From contig JAKAAX010000015.1 of assembly GCA_021802125.1 (NCBI GenBank), forward strand, positions 1 to 51,543: a stretch of 51,543 nucleotides of DNA. Reading direction: 5' to 3'. Of the stretch, positions 1 through 6,828 are shown piece after piece. This DNA comes from Thermoplasmata archaeon. GTDB taxonomy: Archaea; Thermoplasmatota; Thermoplasmata; Lutacidiplasmatales; UBA184. Positions within the stretch are counted from its first letter, which is position 1, and the number at the start of each line of letters is the position of its first letter. The notes beneath the pieces were generated by a model that was not told where the DNA came from, searched no databases, and saw nothing but the letters and a program-made list of their open reading frames with translations. Position numbers and translations under genes: made by a program.

Positions 1-644
1 TCAGGACAATCTGGAGGGGGGAGAATCGACCTCTTGTAGCTCTCGCCGCGACTGGTTCTTGATCTATCAGATTGGCCCGGACAACCCCGCTTGGACATCC
101 ATGTCGAGTACCTTGCCTAGACACCTTGCCTAGCGGCCTTGCCGAGACACACCCCCCCTTTAGAATGGACTCGGCAAGGGATAGGCTCGGCAAGGTCGCG
201 CGTCCCTGCTCCCACTGAGGCGGCAAGTCACTTCCAAGCCGCTTGGTCCGTCTTGCACGCCCGTAGCTTATTGAGCTACAAGAGGGGACGGGGAGGACCC
301 GCGGTGAACCTTCCCTTAGGGCCTCTCCCCATGGGCGATGGACTTCGTTGCGCTCTCCATCCCTCCGATTTCGGTCAAAGCGGTGCTTCGCGGACTGGAT
401 GAATCGTGGCTATTCGCGGGCCCTCCCCGCGGCGTGGTGCTCGCAGGGCTAGTCTCGCGCCATTCGCGAGTCCCTTGCGGCCTTCTGCGACAGTTTCTTG
501 AAGGGGTCGAGCTGAATGAGGACCCAAGGTAGACACCCGGGTGGATGCGTTGGAGATTTCGCTCAGGCAACCCGAGGAACGAGATGACCCGGCACCCTTA
601 GATGCGAGATGCACCTCTCCACTGTCGACTAGGGGGTCCACGCG
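1..644. other. Gene-poor leader region
   Basis: No convincing gene is visible here. The short open frames are rich in Arg, Pro and Ser, overlap one another on both strands and match no family I recognise. The stretch holds a cluster of 10-bp repeats (111-195) and a small perfect inverted repeat, GTAGCT/AGCTAC with a 5-base loop (263-279). I looked for a tRNA around that hairpin and found no T-arm or acceptor stem. It may be the upstream regulatory region of the gene at 645 or the edge of an inserted island. Confidence 0.5.
111..195. repeat. Cluster of five 10-bp repeats, three direct and two inverted
   Basis: CCTTGCCTAG occurs at 111-120 and 124-133, and CCTTGCCGAG at 137-146, giving an exact 13-bp period. 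The reverse complement CTCGGCAAGG occurs at 170-179 and 186-195. The copy at 137-146 can pair perfectly with the one at 170-179. The arrangement looks like a multi-site protein-binding region (operator or iteron-like) about 450 bp upstream of the gene at 645. No protein that binds it can be named. Confidence 0.7.
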
Positions 645-1715
645 ATGAAGAGCGGCTCGCTTTTTCCTCTACCTCCTGGAAAGTTTGACACGGGCCCCAC
701 CTTTCGGACGCACCTGATTCAGCATTACAAGCCACGTCGGGGACAGCGGCCTCTGACGATGATATTGGGTCTCACCAAGCGGTCGGAGCGCGATTTGCCA
801 AAGGCGCTAGAGATGTTTGGAATTGCGACTGAGCGGAAGTGGGGCCAGGTCTGGTACCTCCGAGCAGGGAAGCAATCCGACGGCCTCCAAGCATACCTCT
901 CGTACGAGGAGAGTGGAATCCTCGTCTTCTATACCACGTACCGGAAAACAGAGGAAATTCCGCTAATCAAGAGATTCCTTCAGCGAGACACAGAGAGTCA
1001 CCCCCTCAACATCCGACCATCGAGCATGCAGCAGGCTCTCGACAGCTTGTTGGAGACAGACCCTCAGGTCAAGATTGTGGATTTCACCGCGCGAAGGGAC
1101 CTGCGTTCCGGAGCTCGAGGGAAGGTCAGGCCGGGGGTCGAGAGGACTGTGAGCTACTGGGGAGCGGACGGACGCGAAGTCCTCGAGGAACTTCAGTACA
1201 CATATGGGGTCCTTCCGACAAGAATGGTCTTCCAGATTCCAGGGAAGGCCAAGTTCGGGATGGACCAACGCGGAATCATTACCCACCAGGGAGGCGATCT
1301 CTCTCTGCCCCTAGTCTACCTTGGTCACGCCGTTACCGAGGCCAAGCAGACACTGCTGGCGTTCGACCGGAGCGCCTTCGAGGTGTTCTCTGTGAAGCAG
1401 GGGGCCGGCTTTTCGCTCCCCATCTCGGTCCCCAGCGTCATTCGGTTCAAACGGAAGATGGAGTACTCCCAAGTTGAGGACTTCGAAGAAGCGCTAACGA
1501 GGAAAGGGTATACCATTCTGAGTTCGGTGGCTCAGGAGGGTTCCCTCTACCTCTCCACGGATGTGATCTCACGCGAAGGAGTTCGATTCAGGATTAAGGC
1601 TGACGAAGCGACGATGAAACTCCTTCCCACGGACAAGCGGGACTTCAGGGGGTTTCTGGACCTCTACGACGTTGTTCTGGGGCACATCGATCCTAACGCA
1701 GAGCTCGTAGCGTAG
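645..1715 (+). CDS. Uncharacterised 356-aa protein, first gene of a putative defence pair
   Basis: I do not recognise a family. The protein is soluble: no signal peptide or membrane segment is visible. It has an alternating alpha/beta character, with a basic middle section (about residues 145-170) and charged stretches near the C-terminus. The start is the first ATG after a stop-rich region; no clear Shine-Dalgarno site or TATA box decides it. The next gene on the same strand encodes a nuclease-like protein and its open frame begins right behind this stop codon, so the two are probably co-transcribed. Codon use looks less extreme in GC than in the glycosylation genes downstream, which may mean recent transfer. 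A role in DNA or RNA recognition alongside the nuclease is a guess from context only. Confidence 0.7.
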   Translation: MKSGSLFPLPPGKFDTGPTFRTHLIQHYKPRRGQRPLTMILGLTKRSERDLPKALEMFGIATERKWGQVWYLRAGKQSDGLQAYLSYEESGILVFYTTYRKTEEIPLIKRFLQRDTESHPLNIRPSSMQQALDSLLETDPQVKIVDFTARRDLRSGARGKVRPGVERTVSYWGADGREVLEELQYTYGVLPTRMVFQIPGKAKFGMDQRGIITHQGGDLSLPLVYLGHAVTEAKQTLLAFDRSAFEVFSVKQGAGFSLPISVPSVIRFKRKMEYSQVEDFEEALTRKGYTILSSVAQEGSLYLSTDVISREGVRFRIKADEATMKLLPTDKRDFRGFLDLYDVVLGHIDPNAELVA

Positions 1716-1836
1716 CGGGGGGGACCCTGCCGGGAGGGACGAGAACATCGCAGCTTTCTCGGGGGGGTCCAAGGGCCGACCGAAGACCGTCAGGCAGAGG
1801 ATTTCCCTCCTCGCTCGAACGTATGCACAGCAGTCT

Positions 1837-2874
1837 GTGGACGAGTACAGACGGCAGAAGGAGACCGCCACTCTGCATGACACGCTCATCACAGCAGTCG
1901 CCTCGCTCTTCTTACCCGGTTCTCCGCTTAACAAGAGCACCGGCTACTTGTTCCGGAGCGCGGATCCCCTCTGGGAACTCGGGGTCCCGAGCTTCGATGT
2001 TTGGATTCACAACTTCAACACGGGTACCTCACTCTTCGTGGAGTGCAAGACCGGGCTCGCCCAGACCACGAGGGAAATCAGGGGCATCTACGAAGCAGCC
2101 TTCACCGTAAGGCAGAACCAGGTCTACCTCGAATCGATTCTCGGGAAGGGAATCTCGTCAATGGAGTTTGTGCTGTGTACCCCCGCGTCAGAGATGCAGC
2201 GTGTGGCGGAGGCCGTAGGGCGATTGGATCAGGAACCCGACCTGCCGGGGACACAAACACCGCTGCTCCTCTGGCAGCTTGATGTTTTCAAGCAGCAGTC
2301 AATCCAGTTTTTCAAGCTGGTCCCTGGACGCGATGGGGGGAAGCTCGAATTTCGCCACAGGGACTCGAACTTGATGAAGGAGTTGCGCCAGCCGGTGCCG
2401 GTTGATGACAGCGAGCTACTCGTCAAGGTCTACCCATCGTCGCACCCCGTGCTGCTCGCGAAGAACGTGATTTCCGAGATGCTGAGACGGAACGAAGCAA
2501 CTGGCGAGTCGCTCCAGGTAGTTCGCCGGAGGGACGTCTGCGACTTCTTCTCTTCCCCGACAAACGTTGGACACTACGCTGCGGGAAAGATTGGTGAGAG
2601 TCTGATGAAGATCGTGATCGATCGAGGGGTCGAGTTTGGACTGCTCCGTCCGTCAGTGGATGCGAAGGATGTCTTCAGCATCACCGTCAAGGGAACACTC
2701 CCATCCACCATTCTCACTCAGTACGAGCGCCGCTACGACCAGGCCGCAGCTCGCAAGATTGCGTGGAACCGCGCGACGAAGGAAGTCACGGAGCAGGACG
2801 CCAAGCGGAATCCGCCCCTGGATCGATGGGTGAAGGTGGAGACGAAGAGTTCTGGGCAGGACACATCTGGATGA
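1837..2874 (+). CDS. PD-(D/E)XK nuclease-like protein
   Basis: A 345-aa soluble protein. Near residues 52-72 it shows the pattern Asp54, a 14-residue gap, then Glu69-Cys-Lys71 within a hydrophobic beta hairpin, which fits the core of PD-(D/E)XK nucleases; a cluster of Gln and Glu follows in the next helix. The C-terminal 200 residues are mixed alpha/beta with a possible winged-helix segment around 220-290, and no second domain is recognised. The annotated start is GTG at 1837, but the same frame stays open back to 1711 and reads like coding sequence, without an ATG, GTG or TTG, so the true N-terminus may be longer. Two 7-G runs lie in that spacer and could hide an indel. The pairing with the upstream gene suggests a restriction or defence role; this is inference. 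Confidence 0.7.
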   Translation: MDEYRRQKETATLHDTLITAVASLFLPGSPLNKSTGYLFRSADPLWELGVPSFDVWIHNFNTGTSLFVECKTGLAQTTREIRGIYEAAFTVRQNQVYLESILGKGISSMEFVLCTPASEMQRVAEAVGRLDQEPDLPGTQTPLLLWQLDVFKQQSIQFFKLVPGRDGGKLEFRHRDSNLMKELRQPVPVDDSELLVKVYPSSHPVLLAKNVISEMLRRNEATGESLQVVRRRDVCDFFSSPTNVGHYAAGKIGESLMKIVIDRGVEFGLLRPSVDAKDVFSITVKGTLPSTILTQYERRYDQAAARKIAWNRATKEVTEQDAKRNPPLDRWVKVETKSSGQDTSG

Positions 2875-2891
2875 TTATGCTCGAACCGAAG

Positions 2892-2900
2892 GGAGGTGAT
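2892..2900 (+). promoter_or_regulatory. Consensus Shine-Dalgarno site with no assigned gene
   Basis: GGAGGTGAT is fully complementary to the usual archaeal 16S rRNA 3' end. It lies 17 bases after the nuclease-like gene. A TTG codon at 2906 is at ideal spacing; an ATG at 2899 overlaps the site. This argues that something downstream is translated, but the reading frame is uncertain. Confidence 0.4.
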
Positions 2901-3078
2901 GTCGATTGAATCCCCCATTCGCGGTTCCGGTGAACGTTTGCGCCGCGAAGAGGGGGTATACTTCATCCCCCGGGACGCAATGGGAAGCCGAGAGGAACCC
3001 TTCGACCCTGCCCCTCCTCGAGGGACCGAGGCGATTTGGGGCGTCTTTCGAGAGAAAATGGGTTGCACTCCCAATTAG
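2899..3078 (+). CDS. Possible small protein, 59 aa
   Basis: This frame starts at an ATG that overlaps the consensus Shine-Dalgarno site at 2892-2900 and stops inside the hairpin at 3060-3089. The peptide is charged and soluble with no recognisable motif. Placement 24 nt after the nuclease-like gene would make it a third gene of that operon. The spacing between the Shine-Dalgarno site and this ATG is poor; the alternative frame from TTG 2906 to 3262 has ideal spacing but runs into gmd and has a shadow-like Arg/Pro-rich composition. Low confidence that either is real. Confidence 0.25.
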   Translation: MSIESPIRGSGERLRREEGVYFIPRDAMGSREEPFDPAPPRGTEAIWGVFREKMGCTPN

Positions 3079-3089
3079 GGATGCAACCC
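3060..3089 (+). terminator. Strong stem-loop between the putative defence genes and gmd
   Basis: GGGTTGCA at 3060-3067 pairs with TGCAACCC at 3082-3089. After a single bulged C, TCCC (3069-3072) pairs with GGGA (3078-3081), leaving a 5-base AATTA loop. There is no U tract after it, so a transcript-end or processing structure is an inference. Confidence 0.45.
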
Positions 3090-3175
3090 GCAGGCCGCAT
3101 GGTCGCAGAACCCCCCGGGCGTGCAGCCTCCCGACCGCTTGGTCCCTCCCCAGGCCCTCTTGCCAGAGGCGGAAC

Positions 3176-3193
3176 TTGGGCGCGATCGCCCAA
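3176..3193. promoter_or_regulatory. Interrupted palindrome upstream of gmd, possible operator
   Basis: TTGGGCG (3176-3182) and CGCCCAA (3187-3193) form a perfect 7-bp inverted repeat around CGAT. It ends 35 bp before the gmd ATG, next to where a BRE/TATA element would sit; a weak A/T-richer stretch follows at about 3196-3206. It could be a regulator site controlling sugar-nucleotide synthesis. Confidence 0.35.
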
Positions 3194-3228
3194 CGGATTC
3201 ATCTACCCGCACCACTCCCTCGGCTCCG

Positions 3229-4212
3229 ATGGGCGGGTCCGAGGGAAAGCGGGCGCTGGTGACCGGGATCACCGGGCAGGACGGGAGCTATCTCGCGGAA
3301 CAGCTGCTCGCAAAGGGGTACGAGGTCTACGGACTGGTCCGCCGCCTCTCGACCCCGAACACGCAGAACATCCACCACCTGCTCGAGCGGATCCATCTGG
3401 TCGACGGGGACCTTCACGACCAGGCTTCCCTCGAGAGCGCGCTGCGGACCGCTCAGCCGGACGAGATCTACAACCTGGCCGCCCAGAGCTTCGTAGGGGT
3501 CTCGTTCAACCAGCCGGTCGTGACCGGCGAGGTGACCGGCCTGGGTGCCGTGCGGCTGCTGGAAGCCATGCGCAACCGCGCCGACAAGGCGAGGTTCTAC
3601 CAGGCCTCCTCGAGCGAGATGTTCGGCAAGGTCCTGGAGACCCCCCAGACCGAGCGGACCGGGTTCTATCCCCGAAGTCCCTACGGGGTCGCGAAGGTGT
3701 ACGCCTACTGGGCGTGCGTGAACTACCGGGAGAGCTACGGGCTCTACGTCTGCAACGGGATCCTCTACAACCACGAGTCGGAGCGGCGCGGGCTCGAGTT
3801 CGTGACCCGAAAGATCTCGGACGGCGTCGCGCGGATCAAGCTCGGGAAGGCGAAGAAGATCCGGCTCGGGACGCTCGATACCCGACGGGACTGGGGGTAC
3901 GCCCCGGAGTACACCGATTTCATGTGGCGCACCATCCAGCAACCCTCCCCGGACGACTACATCGGCGCGACGGGGGAGTCGCACTCCGTCCGGGAGTTCG
4001 TCGATCTCGCGTTCCGCACGATCGGGATCCCCGACTGGAAGGACTACGTGGAGCTTGACCCCCGGTTCGCCCGGCCCGCGGACGTGGACCATCTGCTGGG
4101 GGACCCGACCAAGGCGAAGGAGAAGCTCGGGTGGGTGGCGAAGGTGCGGTTCCCAGAGCTCGTGAAGATCATGGTCGAGGCTGACCTCCGGCGGCTCTCC
4201 GCCGAGCGCTGA
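3229..4212 (+). CDS. gmd: GDP-mannose 4,6-dehydratase
   Basis: A short-chain dehydrogenase/reductase-type NADP-dependent enzyme that converts GDP-D-mannose to GDP-4-keto-6-deoxy-D-mannose, the entry to GDP-fucose, GDP-rhamnose and related deoxysugars. The Rossmann motif G-I-T-G-Q-D-G lies at residues 13-19. The catalytic S-S-S-E-M-F-G segment is at about 127-133 and the Y-G-V-A-K pair (Tyr152, Lys156) follows. The substrate-binding L-Y-N-H-E-S segment and the R-R-D-W-G-Y-A motif are typical of Gmd. Length (327 aa) is normal. I chose ATG 3229 because the domain begins directly after it; the frame is open further upstream (to 3121) but that extension crosses the palindrome at 3176. It heads the glycosylation region. 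Only the first step to a deoxysugar is encoded here; a reductase or epimerase partner is not seen. Confidence 0.93.
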   Translation: MGGSEGKRALVTGITGQDGSYLAEQLLAKGYEVYGLVRRLSTPNTQNIHHLLERIHLVDGDLHDQASLESALRTAQPDEIYNLAAQSFVGVSFNQPVVTGEVTGLGAVRLLEAMRNRADKARFYQASSSEMFGKVLETPQTERTGFYPRSPYGVAKVYAYWACVNYRESYGLYVCNGILYNHESERRGLEFVTRKISDGVARIKLGKAKKIRLGTLDTRRDWGYAPEYTDFMWRTIQQPSPDDYIGATGESHSVREFVDLAFRTIGIPDWKDYVELDPRFARPADVDHLLGDPTKAKEKLGWVAKVRFPELVKIMVEADLRRLSAER

Positions 4213-4225
4213 TCCTCACCGGCGG

Positions 4226-4260
4226 CCCCCCCCCGCTCCCCCCGCCCCTCCCCACCCTCC
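4226..4260 (-). other. C-rich tract, G-quadruplex motif on the minus strand
   Basis: Just after gmd the plus strand carries runs of 9, 6, 4, 4, 3 and 3 C separated by 1-3 bases, so the minus strand has six closely spaced G runs. This fits the G-quadruplex rule. Such pyrimidine-rich transcripts may also act in transcript release. Confidence 0.4.
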
Positions 4261-4295
4261 CTCGCGGCCTTCTCGGGCGGGCCCAGGTTCATCCC

Positions 4296-4311
4296 CCAGG
4301 AAAGCTCCTGG
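4296..4311 (+). other. Small stem-loop just before a start codon
   Basis: CCAGGA (4296-4301) pairs with TCCTGG (4306-4311) around AAGC, ending 10 bases before ATG 4322. It could affect translation or be an operator half-site pair. Nothing else supports either role. Confidence 0.25.
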
Positions 4312-4321
4312 CTCATCTCCG

Positions 4322-5278
4322 ATGGAGGAGGCGAGCCGGCTACGGGACTCCGGCACGGTGGCTCTGCTCGCGGCGGTCCTGGTCCTCCCGCTCTACTTCG
4401 AGCTCCAGCCGCAGCCGGCGTCCCCCTGGGTGCTCACCGCGGCGACGCTCGCCTTCCCGCTCATCGTGGCCAAGGGCGTGCGTTCCCCCAAGCCGTGGCT
4501 CGTCCCGGTCCTGGGGATCGGGTGCGGCGCGTTCGCGGTGTTCTCGATCCTGACCGGCTTCGGGAACCTGCTCACGGACGAGCCTTGGACCACCCCCCGG
4601 TTCGTCGGGCTCGCGCTCTCGGGGCAGGACCTCTACACGACCCAGCTCACCTTCTGGCACGACAGGATGGGGGTCCAGGTCTACTCCGCGTCGTACTACG
4701 TCTACCTCCCGCTGCTGACGTTCGTCCAGGTCCCCTACCTCGATTATCGATGGTTCTCCTTGGCTCTCTGGGGAGCCGTGGTCTACCTCCTCAGGAACCG
4801 GTACTACGGGGCGATCGCCATGGCCTGCCCGTATCCGGCGCTCATGGCGGCCAACGGGTTCAACGACTTCGTCCCGCTCATCCTGCTGACCTTCGCCCTG
4901 GTCCTCCCCCAGGGGTGGCCCCGTCGCGTCGCGGAGTTCCTCTCCCTTGGTGTGAAGCAGTTCGCGAACGTGCTGCTGTTCGGCTACTACCTGGCGAAGA
5001 AGGACTACCTCGCCGCGCTGCGGACGGTCGTGGTCACCCTCGTCATCCTCCTTCCGTTCCTCCTCTGGGACTGGAAGGCCGTGGTCTGCGCGACCGTGCT
5101 CTACCACCCGCCTTCCTGCGCCGGTCCCGCGATGGAGACCGCATGGTGGGCGTTCATCCGGATCAACTACGGGATCTACGTGGTCTGGGTCGCGGCCATG
5201 TTCCACCAGCAGCTCCTGCCGTGGGCCACGAGGATCCTCGCCAAGGTGGCCCCGCTCGGGAGGGGCCCCTCGACCTAG
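4322..5278 (+). CDS. Polytopic membrane protein, possible GT-C glycosyltransferase
   Basis: A 318-aa protein with roughly eight hydrophobic segments, the first at about residues 11-30. Between early segments there is a loop with aromatic and acidic residues (about 85-125: D-L-Y, W-H-D, Y-S-A-S-Y-Y-V-Y), which resembles the first outer loop of GT87/GT-C mannosyltransferases that use lipid-linked sugars. Family assignment is from topology and context, not from a decisive motif; 318 aa is short for the family. It follows gmd by 109 nt on the same strand, and its stop overlaps the stop of the converging Rieske gene by 4 bp (CTAG). It may transfer or flip sugars at the outer membrane face. Confidence 0.7.
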   Translation: MEEASRLRDSGTVALLAAVLVLPLYFELQPQPASPWVLTAATLAFPLIVAKGVRSPKPWLVPVLGIGCGAFAVFSILTGFGNLLTDEPWTTPRFVGLALSGQDLYTTQLTFWHDRMGVQVYSASYYVYLPLLTFVQVPYLDYRWFSLALWGAVVYLLRNRYYGAIAMACPYPALMAANGFNDFVPLILLTFALVLPQGWPRRVAEFLSLGVKQFANVLLFGYYLAKKDYLAALRTVVVTLVILLPFLLWDWKAVVCATVLYHPPSCAGPAMETAWWAFIRINYGIYVVWVAAMFHQQLLPWATRILAKVAPLGRGPST

Positions 5279-5598
5279 GGGATGTCGACCTCGATCGACC
5301 CGTCCTGCACCCTGGCGGGATAGATCGTCAGCTCGCGGGTCTTCATGGCCCCGTAGGGCCCCTGAAGGACGATCCCGCTCTTGATGTCGAAGACGGCCCC
5401 GTGCCGGGGGCAGGTGAGGCGGTTCCCCTGCAGCTTCCCATCGACGAGCGGTCCCTGGGAATGGGTGCATCGGGCGGCCGTCGCGTACACCTGCTCCATG
5501 TGGTGGAGCAGGAGCACCGGGTGGCCCTCGACCAAGACCTCCTTCTTCGACCCCGGAGGAAGGTCCTGCAAGCCGATGCCCGTAGCTCTCCAGGTCAC
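5275..5598 (-). CDS. Rieske-type [2Fe-2S] ferredoxin
   Basis: A small soluble electron-transfer protein of 107 aa. The two cluster-binding boxes are C-T-H (Cys44, His46) and C-P-R-H (Cys63, His66), spaced as in Rieske ferredoxins of dioxygenase or assimilatory systems. There is no membrane anchor. The frame is open to 5895, but a TATA box at 5622-5630 lies about 28 bp upstream of GTG 5598, so a leaderless mRNA starting at that GTG gives the expected domain length. No oxygenase or reductase partner is next to it; it sits between a membrane glycosyltransferase candidate and a GT2 gene, so its partner is unknown. Confidence 0.88.
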   Translation of the reverse strand: MTWRATGIGLQDLPPGSKKEVLVEGHPVLLLHHMEQVYATAARCTHSQGPLVDGKLQGNRLTCPRHGAVFDIKSGIVLQGPYGAMKTRELTIYPARVQDGSIEVDIP

Positions 5599-5621
5599 GG
5601 AGGAGGGCGACGCGGCCCCGC

Positions 5622-5630
5622 AGATAAATC
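5622..5630 (-). promoter_or_regulatory. TATA box of the Rieske gene
   Basis: On the minus strand this reads GATTTATCT, an A/T island in very GC-rich DNA, centred 28 bp upstream of GTG 5598. That spacing places transcription start at the start codon, which is the archaeal leaderless pattern. Confidence 0.6.
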
Positions 5631-5707
5631 CGTCGAGCGCAACGGCGAGCGTTCCGGCGATGCCCCGCTGTACCGTGGTAGGGAAAGCCCGCGCACCGAA
5701 CGGACGT

Positions 5708-6619
5708 TCAGTCCCGTGCGCCCATGCCTTCGTTGAACGCCCCGCCGGCCGGGTACCCCTGGGCAGGGACCCGCGTCGTCCGCGCGTGGGAGCGTGGAAG
5801 CTCGGAGGACTTCTCGAAACGGAGGAGCTGGGCGTCGTTCCTTGTGATCTGACCGTAGCGGAGGAGCTCCTCGAGGAAGTTCGGGATGTAGACATCGGGC
5901 CGGATCACGATCTTCGACCTGCCGGCCCGCCGGTCGCCCATCCGGAAAGGCACCTCGCGGAGCCGGGCGTTCGGGTGCTTCGCGAGGACGTAGAGGAGCA
6001 TCTTGTACTTCGCGATGGACGGGTCCAGCCCTTCGGCGAGCTGGCGGCGGACCATGAAGAAGCCCGAGACCGGGTCCGTCGTGCGACGCGCGGCGGGGAT
6101 CAGGAGCTGCGAGAGCAGAAGCGCGGAGCGGCTGATGACCCCTCGGAAAGGGGACCAGTCGTTCACGCCCTCGCGAGTGTACCTTGAGGCGACGACCACG
6201 TCGACGTCCTGGGAGACCGCCGCCGTGACGCGTCGGAGCGCCTCCAGGGGGTGCTGCCCGTCCACGTCCATCTTGCTGACCCAGGGGTTGGAGGCAAGCT
6301 GGCAGCCGACGATCTCCGCGTTGGCGGGCCCGCGAGCCTGGTCCCGCTCCACGATCCGCACGTCGAAGTCGTGGGGCATCGAAGCGTAGGAACGAAGGGC
6401 CTCCCGGGTCCCATCCTTGCTCCCGTCGTCCACGAACAGGACCTCGGTGACCACGCTCGAAGCGGAGGGCTTCAGCGCGGAGTCGAGCGCCCTCAGGAAC
6501 TTGGGCAACGACTCGGCTTCGTTGAGGACGGGGACCACGAGCGAAACGTTCTCAAGCGGGCGACCTGCGGCTCCGGCCTTGGTGGCAGGGGCGGCGCCCA
6601 CCGCTACGTCCGCGCTCAC
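5708..6619 (-). CDS. GT2 family glycosyltransferase, DPM1-like
   Basis: A 303-aa GT-A fold glycosyltransferase similar to dolichol-phosphate mannosyl/glucosyl synthases, which charge a polyprenyl phosphate with sugar from an NDP donor. The family pattern is clear: V-P-V-L-N-E near residue 30, F-V-D-D-G-S-K-D-G-T near 68, and K-M-D-V-D-G-Q-H-P (the DXD metal site) near 115. The V-S-G-F-F-M-V-R acceptor-side motif is near 180. There is no C-terminal membrane segment, so it resembles the soluble or peripheral DPM1 type; the last 30 residues are a basic, disordered tail. It starts with GTG and is divergent from the next glycosyltransferase (209 bp spacer). The sugar and lipid are not determinable from sequence. 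Confidence 0.88.
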   Translation of the reverse strand: MSADVAVGAAPATKAGAAGRPLENVSLVVPVLNEAESLPKFLRALDSALKPSASSVVTEVLFVDDGSKDGTREALRSYASMPHDFDVRIVERDQARGPANAEIVGCQLASNPWVSKMDVDGQHPLEALRRVTAAVSQDVDVVVASRYTREGVNDWSPFRGVISRSALLLSQLLIPAARRTTDPVSGFFMVRRQLAEGLDPSIAKYKMLLYVLAKHPNARLREVPFRMGDRRAGRSKIVIRPDVYIPNFLEELLRYGQITRNDAQLLRFEKSSELPRSHARTTRVPAQGYPAGGAFNEGMGARD

Positions 6620-6828
6620 CCTATCAACCGTCCCGGAGAAATGCCCATCGAATGTCTATTGGACCAAGGACCGTACGTCTCTGAGCTCGCGGCCTTCCGC
6701 CGAGGAGACGGCGGGCCCGTCCTTTTAACTAGCCCTTGCCGGTGGTTGATAAGCCTTAGCCTTCCATCGGGTTGACGGCGCTCTGGAAGGGGCCGGCATC
6801 CTCTCTCGCGCGGAACGAGCACAAAGCC

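Noticed and set aside
263..279. Hairpin that could be part of a tRNA
   Set aside because: No acceptor stem, anticodon arm or T-loop consensus is found around it.
139..641. Four overlapping frames in the leader region
   Set aside because: They conflict with each other and have no ribosome site, TATA box or recognisable protein features.
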